64,000 bases of DNA from Cyprinodon diabolis (taxonomy: Eukaryota; Chordata; Actinopteri; Cyprinodontiformes; Cyprinodontidae): contig CM060066.1 of the NCBI GenBank assembly GCA_030533445.1, positions 37,366,235-37,430,234 on the forward strand, in the 5' to 3' direction. Each line of letters starts with the position of its first letter. Within the stretch, counting starts at the first letter, position 1. The position numbers and the translations under genes were made by a program. Shown piece after piece: positions 20,111 to 31,336 of the stretch. A model generated the notes under the pieces. The model was given only the letters and a program-made list of their open reading frames with translations. It was not told the DNA's origin and made no database searches.

Positions 20111-21190
20111 TAAAGTAAAATTCAGTGCTAATTTTTCCTGCCAAGGTCTGAGTGCCAAAGTAAAATTATATTATTTTTATTAATACAAAAATAATTGTAT
20201 GAAAAAAATTCTTCTAATTGTCTTTTTCTTTTTGAGTGAGCTTTTCAGATTGAAATACATTTAAGCCTGCGATTATTTGGTTTAAAAGGTGGAAAGCGAG
20301 CATGAATACTATGAATAGCTTTACAGGTACTGTAAGTCTTTTGCTATGAATTAAAGAAAAATTCCTTAGCTCTTTCTAAATAGAGGATTTTTCAAACCTA
20401 AAGCTTGAGAGGATGTCTGCATATAAGGGGGGTGGTGAGACGGTGGACTAACAGCACAGCACGGTCAGTGATGTAACAGTGGACCTGTAAAGTGAAGTCC
20501 AAACTGTGCACTTGAATGAGGTCTGAACAGGAAGCGGAACCTCAGCATCACGTCTCTGCCTTATTATACCACAGAACTGTGAATGACATCAGCAGCATTA
20601 ATTTGGCTCCACTCTAACACAGTGGAGGGAAGTGGCAACGTGACATCTGTATATATATATTTAGTCCATGAATGTATAAAACACCCAGTGCCCCATGTGA
20701 GCTACTGAAACAAAGCGGGTACACAGTTTCTTAAGAATTGTATTAATTTTAGCCCTTTCTATTCTTTTCTCTTTTTGAGTTATCATTCTGTCGTTGAGTA
20801 GCTGTAAGCCTTTTATTGCCATAAAAGACTGCAACTACTTCCCATTTAAAGCATTGTGTTTGTTTTCTTCACTGGGGAGCAGATCTTTGAAAGAATTCCA
20901 TGATGACACTTAGTCCTTATGTAGAGCATGAAGGGAAAATTAGGAGAGGAGATTGTTTCTTGCTGTATTTTCAAGCCTTTTTAGTTTATTGTGCTCAGAA
21001 AAGAATAGCCGCACACAATCTCTGAGCCAGCTCCCATGTCAAACAACCAATATGTTAGCTTGCATTAATTTCCTTTAAAATATCTAATTAAATTCCTCTC
21101 ATAAGTTCCTTTAATTTACTTTGTAAATTTAAAGAAAGTTCCATGCCACCTCTTGCAGTAATTTATCAAAATACAAAAATATTATCACAG
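20110..21190. other. Intergenic DNA, nothing recognised
   Basis: AT-rich sequence with no convincing exon, RNA gene or bounded transposon. A slightly GC-richer part at 20400-20640 has no coding features that I can support. Confidence 0.5.
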
Positions 21191-21194
21191 CATA

Positions 21195-21655
21195 TAATTC
21201 AATTTAAATTCAGTTTATTCATATAGCACCAATTCACAACACATGTCATCTCAAGGCACTTTACAGTTCAACCAGATCAATCAGTCAAATTGATTAAAAG
21301 TTTTCTATCTGGAAAACCAGTTGATTGCATCGACTCATTGACTCAAATGCAATCCCCCATATTAAGCATGCTTGTAGCGACAGTTGAGAGGAACAATCCC
21401 TTTCAACAGGAAGAAACCTCCAGCAAAACCCGGCTCAGTGTAAGCGGCCATCTGCCGACTGGGGTTCAAGGAGACAGAAACAGAGATACAAAAAGCAGCT
21501 GTAAATGGCGACACCGTCCAGGAAACACACAGCCAGGCAGACAAGCTCCGAGCCAACTATCCATGTCAGAGGATGAAGAGAGCACATCCAGCCAGTCACA
21601 GTCAGAGAAACAGGACTACACTGGAAAACAGGCCGATCTCCAACATCTATAAACA
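21195..21655 (-). repeat. LINE-tail family, longer copy (minus orientation)
   Basis: The left edge reads 'cagtttattcatatagcacc' followed by 'aattcacaacacatgtcatc' and 'tcaaggcactttacag'. This is the complement of the tail seen at 62735-62850 (aagtgccttgagatgacatg, then tgttgtgaattggtgctata). The interior corresponds in reverse to 50810-51290, for example the 'gagccaactatccatgtcag' and 'ggaaacacacagccaggcag' boxes. Likely the 3' region of a non-LTR retrotransposon, 5'-truncated. Confidence 0.7.
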
Positions 21656-22045
21656 AGGGTATTTATGGCAGCAACATGATGGCATATAGCGATACTATAA
21701 AGTATATTTTGTGTTCTTGAAAGTCCCTTGTAACTTAGAGAAGAGGTTACAAATGAGTATCCAGTTAGGTTCATGAGAGTACCTTGTAAACTCTGGGAAA
21801 CTACTATATAACATCCAATCCTACTTTGTATGAGAACCTAATTAGTTTAATTTTAGTTCTGATGATAGGTTTCCCTAAGGTGCATTGTAAGTTCAAGGAT
21901 AGTTCCAGGAAAGTCCTTGGCAAACTACACATAATAATTAAAATTTACTTCTTTAAGATATCCATGACAGAACTAGATAACTTATACGACAGGACCAGGA
22001 AAGTTCTAGGAAAGTACTTGAAGGTTTGGGTGGTATGATGTAGCG

Positions 22046-23102
22046 CAGGGGTTGGCAACCTGCGGTTCCAGAGCCACATAAGGCTTTTTAGCTCCCCCTT
22101 TGCAGCTTTTTCAAAAATGTATACAAATTTGTTTGTTTTATATGGTGTGCAGGAGGTCAAACAAACATTTATTGTTTTCCAATGCTGTAAAAATTGCATA
22201 GTAGATAAATTTCAACAATACATTTGAAGATTTCTCTCAATAAAGATTTGCATCATAGCCTGCAACACATGTTTCAGAGCGGCGAGGTGCCAGGCAGGTG
22301 GCTGTTGTAAATAAAGCGGCGGATTTGTCTCCGGCCATGGATCGCAAAGTGGAATAAAGGAAGATAATTAATGGGAACAGAAGTTTCAAATAAGAATAGA
22401 CCGAATGTTTTGCTTTCATTACCAATGCAGAAGGATTGCCTGCATGCTTGCTTTGTAATGAGAAGTTGTCAAGAAATAAAAATAGTAATTTGAATAAAGC
22501 ATTTCCAGGGAAGGTATGCCAAATATGGACCCGACCACCAAGTTGGGAGTGAGAGAAAAAGTATGATTGCAGAACTTCTGGATAAATTAGAGGGGCACAA
22601 AGATAAATTTAAGAAGCAGATTGTATCTCCAAACTCCACTACTGCTGCTAGTTTTGTTGCAAAAATGGAAAACCGTCCACAGATCGAACAGGTAGCACTC
22701 TTATGCAGGTATGTGAACTTTCTTCCATTTTTTTTCTCCGAAATCCTCAAAATAAAACACCACTAACACCAATCACCAAAAATCTGATTTCTTGTATTTC
22801 TATAATTTCATCAATACAACAAAACCTAATACATTAATATTCTAATGGAATTTAAGTTTAAATCGCCAAATTTTAGCAGAGTAGTCACATGATGTGACAT
22901 TTGCTCCAGGATCAACAGTTAATCATGAATGTTTATTATATATTTAAGCCCACATAGTCCATTTTTATAGTGGACTAATGCAGTTAGAGCCAATTTTGCC
23001 ATACAAGGCTTCTTTAAGACTTGCTTTTTTGCAGCTCCAGACACATTTTTTCTTTTATTGGTTCAATATGGCTCTTTCAAGAGTTTGGGTTGCCGACCCT
23101 TG
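22046..23102 (+). mobile_element. 1.06-kb decayed hAT transposon with BED-finger transposase relic
   Basis: The left terminus is CAGGGGTTGGCAACC and the right terminus GGGTTGCCGACCCTTG, with an 8-bp target duplication, ATGTAGCG at 22038-22045 and ATGTAGTG at 23103-23110 (one mismatch from age). Between 22270 and 22690 a broken frame resembles the N-terminus of hAT transposases of the GTF2IRD2/ZBED5-like group: a Cys-x2-Cys BED-finger remnant, a 'KYAKYGPD' type segment, 'MIAELLDKLEGHKDKFKKQ' and 'ASFVAKMENRP'. The catalytic core is missing, so this is an internally deleted fossil. Confidence 0.88.
22330..22700 (+). pseudogene. hAT transposase N-terminal fragment
   Basis: Part of the hAT relic around it. 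The readable frame at 22563-22766 begins M-I-A-E-L-L-D-K-L-E-G. Just upstream, a frame with C-x2-C-N-E-K and 'NLNKAFPGKYAKYG' corresponds to a degenerate BED finger whose His residues have been altered. It has no RNase-H-like catalytic domain and cannot be functional. Assignment rests on remembered family features. Confidence 0.65.
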
Positions 23103-23110
23103 ATGTAGTG

Positions 23111-24840
23111 TACCCAGTATTTGATAAATATTTATTTACTTTGAGAGTTTAAAATAAAACAGTTTGTTATTTTTCCAAAAATATGTTGGAATTATAATTT
23201 ATATTCATCTTAAGTCAAACCCAAATGAGGCTCTATGGAACCCAGCGCCTTGAAGTTTTGAAGATGGACTGCAACTGTTTTTTTTTTGTTTTTTCTTTAA
23301 ACTCCAGCATCATAAACTGAAAAAATAATTGACTGATCCTTTTACCCTCCATGCTTATTGCGAAACAAAAAATACTTTTAGTTTTAGAATTTAAGCTGTT
23401 ATAATTATTTTTGTTTTTTTATATGTCTTTGCAAAATCACATTAAATCCTGTTCATTTAAACTGCTGTAATTTAAAACAGAAGCTGCTACCTTAAAAGTA
23501 TGAAACAGCTAAATAAATATTTTTAATGACTTCTCCTTCATTGCAAAGCAGATCATATACAAATTCTAAACAAGCCACAATACACGAAACTACTGAAAAA
23601 AAAAACACACTGCTTGTTGCTTAAAGCTCACTGTGTCTCTACCACAACAGTATATTTTAGTAATTAGTTCATTGCTGTTTTACTTTCATAGAGGAAGTCA
23701 GAGCCACATGGCTTCACGTGTGACCTCACATATAATACACTGCAGCAGAGAGCTTGAGAGATTTATGTTCCTCTCGTTAAATAAGCAGAGGGCCCCTTGA
23801 AACAACATCTGCAGGCAATCTTAACTAATCCTCCCAGCACCCTTGCAATGCCAGTTGGGCCTCCATCCCTTCACTGTTCTCTTAGTTGCAGCAGCAGGGG
23901 TCATGGCCCTCTGGTTAAAAACATGGATATGGGCCCTCATGGAAAAGCAGAGAGCTGATCACATGTCATGTAAGATGCCACAATAAAATTTCCATGCAGC
24001 TCTATGGAAAAAGATTAATCCAATCAGGTCAAAAGTACCACATCAGTGAAGAGAGAAGTCGTGGAAAGAAGTAGAATATACATGTGACAAATTTAGCAAA
24101 ATCCATCAAGATGTTCTTCCCAAAGAGACCAAATGCAAAAAATTAAAACTTAAAGATCTTAAGATCTTAATCTGCAGAACTTTTGTTGACCCTGGGAAAT
24201 GCTGAACCGTTCTGCTGTAAGATAGGCTGAAATAATTTTCGACAACACGACATTACATCCGCTCAGTTTTAAGGTTTATCACTGCTTTCCCACATTGGAG
24301 GAAGATAAGAGTCATTTGCACTCTGAGATTCCTGTCAAAAGAGATGAAGTTCAACAAAAAACCCTTTGATTGTTCTACCTTACTTTCAACCAACATCAGA
24401 ATCTGTTGCTCTGTTTCAGGCATGCAGCACATCCAATGAGAAACCCCTGCCCTTAGAGCACAGACAGTATTTACATTTCATGTCTTTTGCTGATCTAAGA
24501 AACCATGTGTATTTTTCTCATTTTTATGAGATGCGGTTAAGCAGTAGGACCCAAACGGAGATAGGAGGCTTGGATGGACAAAACAGTGTCAAACAAATGA
24601 GAGACAACTCACAAGAATGCACAAAAATAGGACAAAGATTGGGGAACGATTTACAACCACAACGAGGAGAGTAAAGGGACTTACAGCCATATTAACGATA
24701 GGATCCAGCAGGGAGCAATGGCCAACAATAAACTTAAATGCTGAAGGAAGTACTGGAAAAATCCTTGGCAGATGATGAGGAGCAGCTTAGGTAGAAGGTA
24801 TATAAGGAGACGGAAGAAAGTTTTTTTTCTAAATAAATAA
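23111..24840. other. Intergenic DNA, nothing recognised
   Basis: AT-rich intergenic DNA between the hAT relic and the Tc1 relic. I see no splice-site-bounded exon, RNA gene or repeat with clear ends. Confidence 0.5.
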
Positions 24841-24845
24841 ATTCT

Positions 24846-26160
24846 AAAAAGCCCTGAGACTGGGACGGAGATTTACCTTCCAACAAGAAAATTATCCAAA
24901 ACATGAAGTGTAATCTACAATGGAATTTTTCACAAATAAACATATCCAGGTGTTAAAATGGCCAAGTCAAAGTCCAGAACTTAAAACTGGAAAGAACTGA
25001 AAACTGCTTTTCACAAAAGCTCTCCATCCAACCTCACTGAACTCGAGCTGTTTTGCAAGGAAGAATTGTCAAAAAAATTTGGTCTCTTTATGTGTAAAAC
25101 TAATAGAAACATACAGACTTGCAGCTGTAATCACAGCATAAGGTGAAACTCCAAAGTATTAACTTATGCTACCTACCTGCAGCTGGCTTACATGCAAAGT
25201 CAATTGTCATACGCATCAAGGCAAGTCAAAGGTCCTGCAGCGCGTCTCAAGCAGCAGGAGAGGTTAGTCTTGATGCATCTGAATCATCTAATTGAAGAAG
25301 GGCCTCATGAGCTCCTGAGGTATGTGACGTGCTTCACAAGCAGCAGATCCTGTTGGAAAAAGTGAAATTTGCTGCTCAGCGTGCCATATCAACCAGTCAG
25401 AGTAGCTGATCCGGGAGCTGGCAGTGCTGATGCAGATCTCTACAACCACTCCACTGAAACAGATTAACGTCTAAATTAACTTGAAATGTCAAAACCTGCC
25501 GGCAAAATATGTTTGCTTATATTGTTCTGGTGCCTGCAGTTTGTACCTCATACCTGAAAAAAAAAACTAACATCTACTTCCAGCTGCAACAAACAGTAGC
25601 GGCAACCCCCCAGCTGCTGCTGGATTCCCAGTGACAAAGCACCGCTGGTATGTGGGGTCTGATCCGCGAAATATTTTAAAGCAGGGTCATAATCTTGATG
25701 AACTGACTGCACAGACAATGTTTTGAGGTGGACTTCCTTGATTAAAAATATATTAAAACTACTTTTCACCAGCTTATCACAGCAAATATAGCAAAGCGAC
25801 TCTCTGCCATAGAACACAGGAGCAGCAGGAGCATCAGATGCATCTGAACACACTTTACTGGACACACTTCAGGAGCTTCAAGGATGCTTGTGATGCGCGT
25901 CTGACCTTAATGTGCACAAGCTTCAGAAATGAAGCAGAAATGAATGTAGCATTAAGCGGGCTGAATAAATTTACAAACAGAATTTTTCTGTTTTTTATTT
26001 GTTGAAAAAGTTTAAAATATCCAATAACTTTTTTCCGCTTCATGATTGTATCCCACATGTTGATTCTTTATAAAGATTTACATATCTTTTTGTATGAAGC
26101 CTGAAATCTGGCAAAAGGTTGAAAGGTGCAAGGGGCCGAATACTTTTGCAATGCACTGTA
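24846..26160 (+). mobile_element. Degraded Tc1/mariner element, interrupted by a later insertion
   Basis: From 24846 to 25166 a decayed frame matches the C-terminal half of Tc1-like transposases: 'LRLGRRFTFQQ', 'VLKWPSQSPEL', a 'HPTSLNSSC' segment shifted in frame, and 'LAAVITA'. From 25952 to 26160 the non-coding right end continues (gcgggctgaataaattta) and finishes at 'gccgaatacttttgcaatgc' plus 'actgta', a typical Tc1 terminus. The two parts are separated by a 785-bp Harbinger-like insertion at 25167-25951. The 5' half of the element, including the left inverted repeat, is missing. Stops and frameshifts show it is old. Confidence 0.85.
25167..25951. mobile_element. 785-bp Harbinger-like MITE nested in Tc1
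   Basis: The ends are TGCTAC and GTAGCA, with longer imperfect inverted similarity inside (left 'cttacatgcaaagtcaa', right complement 'cttgtgcacattaaggtca'). A 3-bp TTA duplication flanks it at 25164-25166 and 25952-25954, as expected for PIF/Harbinger. Removing it restores a continuous Tc1 sequence. Its left 250 bp matches the complement of 58150-58459. No transposase is encoded. Confidence 0.8.
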
Positions 26161-27249
26161 AAACGCCACAGTCATACTGTAAGCTTCATGATACTAATAT
26201 TAAAAGAGCTTTCCTTACGGTTTTGCTACCCTATAGGAAAATCTTGAAACGATCGACGTATGTTTAAAAAAACGATAAAAATTGGTCTTGAAATAAATAT
26301 AAATGTTTCCTGACTGTCAAACAACACAGGACCTACATTAGTAACACAGCAGATATCTTCTGCATATTCAACTGAGCTGTATTAAAAAAGATGCACCACA
26401 GTTTGGGTCAGTTTTTGTGTGATGTGTGCCAGTTTAACATTTCCATATAATACCACTGGTGATATAAGATCAAACTTTCTCTGATGATCAGAAATCCCTA
26501 ACTCAGCAGAGGCAGATCAGGTTACTTCTTGTGTGACCACTGTGACCCCACCAGCTCTATTTAAATCCAGAGCTTCCAGTGTTGCTCTTCTGACTGGATG
26601 CAGAATTTCCTTGTACAACTTAATCCTGGGGGGACAAAACCTTTGAGCTCTCCAGGTAAAAACCTTCCCTTCAGCCTTCAGGGTAGAACCAGCCTTCAGG
26701 TGTTACTCTCCTAATATTTTGCTCTCCCTATCTTGTGCTAGCGATGATCCCATCATATTATCTCAGTTGAAAATCCCCAAGGTTCCTTTTACTGTTCTCC
26801 CTTGTGTGTTTAACAAATAGGAATGTTTGCATGTTAGGTTGCTCTTTCTGCTGGTAATGGCTCTCTAGATGGCCTTTAAAAAGTCGCAGCAGGTCATGGC
26901 GTCAGTGTATGTGTGTGTCCCCAGAGGGACACAGTGCATCCTTGAGTGTCATCTAAACCCCAGCTGTGCACAGCTAAGCACAGTGGAAAGGACATTGTCG
27001 AGCAGCTGGAGGAAGCCTGATTGGTTGAGGGCAGCAAACAACAAAGCAGTCATTTGAATGTAGTCCTTTAATAATTCATAGGTCAAAGTATATGTCTTTA
27101 GAAAAATAAAATAAAAAATGGCACATGACATTCCTGAAAAGCAGTAAAAACAGTTTTTGAAATATGAATAAGTTGCTTCAATGAGGAGCTTTATTTAAAG
27201 TCTTATTCAATGAATGAGAATACTTATTCCTATTTACCTAGTTTGTCAA
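26161..27249. other. Intergenic DNA, nothing recognised
   Basis: No gene or bounded repeat was recognised between the Tc1 relic and the solo LTR. Small frames around 26869-27131 overlap on both strands and look accidental. Confidence 0.5.
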
Positions 27250-27254
27250 AGTTA

Positions 27255-27902
27255 TGTCAGAACTGAGAAAGAAGGACCCAGTATTCAGGCGAGAAAGACA
27301 GTGGGATAATTCAAAGCGTTTATTCAGAAACAAGCTGCGGGTTGTGGATCTCAGCGGCTGTGGCGAGGCACTGCCCATCACCGGAAACTATTGTTTGAGA
27401 GGAACACAGGTAAGTGAGGGCTGCCACTTACTGTAGATGTGGCGGGCAATGCCCAGAGCAAAATAGATGCTGCAGTTCCGGAGGGCAAGCAGGAGTCCGA
27501 GCCAGGTCAGGGAAACAGATCAGAGCAGGAAGGCTCAGAGGTCCAGGAGTTTGAAGCCCTGTCAGGGATGCCAATGATAACAGGAACAGGCTGGTTCAGG
27601 GTTCCCGGAGTCCACAGAGAGTTCAGGCAGAATACTCAGATGGGAACAGGCAAACTCAGTAGTTGAGAGGCAGAACAGGTCAGGATGAGAAGAACATTAC
27701 AAAACGCTAAAAAACTCACTCTCTCCACAGAGCCATCAGCAATGATCTCAACCTCAATAATCTGGCTCAGATAGCAGGGGCTGAGCCGTATATATAGAAG
27801 GAGCAGGTGGATTTGTTATGAACAGTCATTGGAAATGGGGCAGAGTAAAGCAGGTGAATGAAATGAGCAATTAGGCAAGCCCTCAGAGCCATTATCACGA
27901 CA
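27255..27902 (-). mobile_element. 648-bp solo LTR
   Basis: The sequence starts TGTCAGAACTG and ends ATCACGACA, giving TG...CA ends, and is flanked by a perfect 5-bp duplication AGTTA at 27250-27254 and 27903-27907. On the - strand it has a TATA-like box (complement of 27786-27794) and an AATAAA signal downstream (complement of 'tttatt' near 27319), as in an LTR with U3 and R regions. No internal retroelement sequence lies beside it, so it arose by LTR-LTR recombination. It shares no obvious sequence with the Gmr1-type LTRs. The small frames inside it are not genes. Confidence 0.88.
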
Positions 27903-28001
27903 AGTTAATGAATCTTTTAAAAATAAAGATCTATAGGGAGTTATTAAACGTAACTTTAATGACAACATTTCTGTATTGTTCATTTTCTTTTCCGGACCTA
28001 A

Positions 28002-28135
28002 TATTCATCCATCCACTTTCCGTCATGTTTATCCTTGTTGGGGTCGGGAGGGGTGCTGGTACCTATCTTCAGCTGTCAATAGGCAATAGGCAGTGTACAC
28101 CCCTGGAGAGGTCGCCAGTCTATCACAGGGCATGA
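28002..28135. repeat. Dispersed teleost repeat fragment
   Basis: The fragment runs from 'attcatccatccactttccg' to 'gtcgccagtctatcacaggg', with 'cctatcttcagctgtcaat' in between. These phrases form a well-known high-copy fish repeat. Its superfamily was not determined. Ends are approximate. Confidence 0.6.
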
Positions 28136-28726
28136 ACCTAACATCCTAATCTAAATTGTCATGTTTTCAGTCACTGTGCAGATCTAAGCTAATAAAAATA
28201 AAGGATGGAAATCATTAGTCTGTATTTAATAAATATGCATGATGTGTTTCTCTTAGAGAACCGAGGTTCTACAGTGAATTAAATTATTTTTATGATATTC
28301 AGATTCACGTAACAAATGTATATTATGTGATATATAAAACATCAAAGTGAGTATGTTTTGACATTTTTATGTGCATAAAATGGGTAATGTCCTTCATGAC
28401 CACATTTAATAGCATCACAGGTAAAGATGTGCAAACAGCCTTTGGCTTTGACTGCAGCACCATCATTATAAACTAAAAAACTCCTTAAAAATGTATCTTA
28501 TTTTAGGTACTGTACATCTATTCAGAGATGCTAACAGTCTTATATAAAACTATAGTCTATCAACACAACCACAGCTATTGGTGCCTAATCCTTCAAAATT
28601 TTAAATATTTATATAAAGCATTTTTTAATTATGCCATTTATTTTTCAACTTAATGAGAGTTTGGGGAGGTTCAAATTTGTGCTGGTGAAGATTCTCAGTC
28701 ATCCAGGCCATAGTCATTCTGTAAAA

Positions 28727-28853
28727 AATCCACTGGACTTTGTTTCCAAGGTTTGAAGACGTTTCGCTTCCCCTCCAGGAAGCTGAATTGAGAAAGCTTC
28801 ATGGAGGAGAAGCGAAACGTCTTCAAACCATAGGAAACAAAGTCCAGTGGATT
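28727..28853. repeat. Long hairpin (foldback) element
   Basis: Two arms of about 58 bp are inverted copies: left 'aatccactggactttgtttc' through 'ggtttgaagacgtttcgctt', right 'aagcgaaacgtcttcaaacc' through 'gaaacaaagtccagtggatt'. A spacer of roughly 10 bp lies around 28782-28792. The preceding 'attctcagtcatccaggcca' at 28691 probably belongs to the same element. Foldback elements with this 'tgaagacgtttcgctt' core are common in fish. A related single arm lies at 58012-58055. Confidence 0.9.
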
Positions 28854-29104
28854 GTTTTTTAAGTTTTTATGGACGTTCAAAGTTGTATTCAATGATTATG
28901 TTTCCCTGGGGGTTAAATAGGATGATCTGCAGAGGCTGTTGATGGTATGGCAGGTTGAAAAGATCTACTCTACAATGGACAGCTGCAAAAAAAGAGTATT
29001 GTTATGCTTCCATTACAGATGTGGTCGACTGATCCATTCAGGGAATTCAAATATTATTGAAAAGTTCACTTATTTCAGAGTCATTTCAGAGTTTATTGTG
29101 TGCA

Positions 29105-29370
29105 TGCTCCTCAGTGTGAGGGATTGCAGACACAGTACAATTGACTATCTACTGTCCCAACATGCCCATCCAAGAGTAGCATGCCCTGCAATGCCAATGG
29201 CTTTATGCAATCAGCTGTCTTTTGGTAGTGTTTTTTTTTTAAGATAGAAAACTTTGAAACAATCTAACTGTATGATATGAGTGATTTTATTATTTTTTTT
29301 CTGTAAAGTGCCTTGAGATGACATGTGTTTTGAACTGGGGTTATGTCGATTAACTGAATTGAACTGAAAC
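29105..29370 (+). repeat. LINE-tail family copy
   Basis: The copy contains 'gtgagggattgcagacacag', 'tgcaatcagctgtc', 'agatagaaaactttgaaaca', and the tail 'aagtgccttgagatgacatg' followed by tgttttgaact. It is the same tail as at 51160-51280 and 62735-62850. 5'-truncated copy ending near 29370. Confidence 0.7.
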
Positions 29371-29764
29371 AGGTTAGGTTAATTATGCAAAAACAGATTT
29401 TTTTTAAAGCCGTTGTTTCTCTTAATTATAAAGATTTTCTGCATGCAGCTAATGAAAACATGACATTTTATTAAATTATGTCGAACCCATAAAAACCCAT
29501 TTAATTAAGAAATATGGGTTAATGAAAGCTTTGCTCAATACCTGCTTAAAGGCTCTTATTTTCAAAAGTTATCATAAAATGACAAACTGCATTTTTTTAA
29601 ACCAGTTATTTCAGAGGACGACAGATGCCCTTTTCTCCTAGTATCACAACCATAAACATTAATATTTAAACTCCTCTGGTATTTTAACTGGAACTAAGAG
29701 GTTTAGTATGATAAGCTGTACTTTAATTTGATATTTACAGCATTAAAATTCCAAAGATGACTCA

Positions 29765-29935
29765 GAGGCAAAAGGAAAAAAAGAGATTAAAATGTGGAAA
29801 AGCATCTGCTTTCTGTCGAGTATGGTGAAGGATCTGTGATGCTTTGGGCCTATTTCTCATGCAATGGAGCAGTGAAGCTTGTTAAAGCAAACTGGCACTA
29901 TCAACTGTTTGATAAAATAAATACTCACGAAATAT
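29765..29935 (+). pseudogene. Tc1-like transposase fragment
   Basis: A short frame encodes V-E-Y-G-E-G-S-V-M-L-W-A-Y-F-S-C-N-G-A and then a lysine-rich continuation, which corresponds to the 'GGGSVMLWGCFS..G' motif of Tc1-like transposases. Only this internal part remains, without inverted repeats or the DDE residues downstream. It is a small decayed fragment distinct from the Tc1 relic at 24846. Confidence 0.7.
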
Positions 29936-30239
29936 GAAATCATTCCCAAATCAGTTGGACTTTACAAGAGAAATAGAGAAAAGTTCAAAACGTTTTCTGT
30001 TCTTTGTTTTAAGCCTATACTGCTGCATCAGGAAACTGAATTATTATTTTTTTCTTTTTTATCGGAGATATCAGTGAATGCTTTGGCATGCATATCGACT
30101 GCTTAGTCTTATGCTTTAGATATATATTGCAATCTTATGTCAAAGATTATTATCATACTACTTTTGGGGCATATATATCACTTTTCATGTTTTGGAGGCT
30201 AAGGGTTTGCAGAAACCGATTCAAAGGAGTCTGAAGCTA

Positions 30240-31272
30240 CAGGCATTCACCAGTAGATGGCGTCGTTTCGTAGAAAGACTGATTTCGGCTGGGGACGAAG
30301 CGTCACCCTCACTTTCTTTGCAATAAACTCAGAGCACACCTGAGCGCCGCTCATTTACAAGAAGGTCTCTGCGCGGTTGTGACAGGAAGTTGAGTGAGAT
30401 CCGTCTCTGAGATACGCGCTGATCAGAAAGGTCAGGTCGATGCAGAAACTAAAGGTTTCAGTCAGCAGAAGTCTCATGAGAAAAGCAGCCTAAGGAGGAA
30501 GTTCTCACGCAGCATATAACGGACGTTAAGCTTGTTCTTTCCTCAAAGCACTTTCAATTAAAGTGGGGGAAAATGAAATATTGCTTTCTGTTCTTCCCAG
30601 ATGTTTAATCCACAGTAGTGACTTAGATTTTTGCTCTTTTATATTTGAAAGAGGAATAATTTTAAAGGTAGAAAGATAAAGGGTTTTTTTTTTTTTACAT
30701 TTAATACTAGAGAAATGAGCTTTCTTCAGGCAAATGATGCATGCTCTACACCCAATGTATAATCTCCCATATAAATTTCCAGGCTATTGCTTAATCAGAA
30801 CTGCGACGATTACTCATTTGCATGAAATCTGCCTCAGCGCGCAAACTTCTCCTTCTACAAAGGAAAATGGAAATCAGGAAGCCCACATTCCTAAACGAAA
30901 ATCAACAAAAATTGAAGGAGATAAAACTAATGCGCATCTGTGGCTGACGCGCAAGAGAAAGAGCGCAGTGCATTATTCCCCCGCGCGCAATATACCCACA
31001 GACAAACTGCAGTCTGTCACTACCGGGTGGGCACCTTTGTGTGTTTATGTATGTATGAATCTGGGAGGTTGATGTAAGAGGGCGGTGAGAAGTGTGTAGT
31101 GCGCCGGGCCGGGTTAAGGTTTGGCACTGCTGTGTGTTTTTTTTTTTTTTCTTTGTGTGTGTGTTTTTTTTTTTTTTTTTGCTTTCCGCTCTGCGGCTCA
31201 CACGTGGAGAGAAAACTGTAGCGCTTACGGCTGGAGACATTGCGCGCACTTGCTTCCAGCTTTGGTGATGCC
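30240..31272 (+). promoter_or_regulatory. kcnq5: Probable kcnq5 promoter and 5' UTR, CpG-rich
   Basis: CpG dinucleotides become frequent from about 30260 (gatggcgtcgtttcgtag; ggacgaagcgtcaccctc) through exon 1, in contrast to the CpG-poor flanks. This is the expected signature of a CpG-type promoter. No convincing TATA box at a fixed distance was identified, so the start site is undefined. Two long T-runs (31136-31151 and about 31164-31180) separated by a GT run lie within the last 140 bases before the start codon. An ATG at 31268 overlaps the main start out of frame. Confidence 0.6.
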
Positions 31273-31336
31273 ATGCCCAGGAACCACAGCGGAGACGAAG
31301 GTGGTGGAGGTGGAGGAGGGAGCGGGCTCTGGATGA
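31268..31336 (+). other. Out-of-frame uORF overlapping the kcnq5 start
   Basis: An ATG at 31268 lies five bases upstream of the kcnq5 ATG at 31273 (tgATGccATGccc) in a different frame. It runs 22 codons to TGA at 31334-31336, entirely overlapping the kcnq5 coding start. Initiation here would suppress kcnq5 translation. It may be skipped through weak context, and I infer function only as a possibility. Confidence 0.5.

Noticed and set aside
27254..27666. Two + strand frames suggesting a small gene
   Set aside because: Both lie inside the solo LTR defined by TG...CA ends and the AGTTA duplication.
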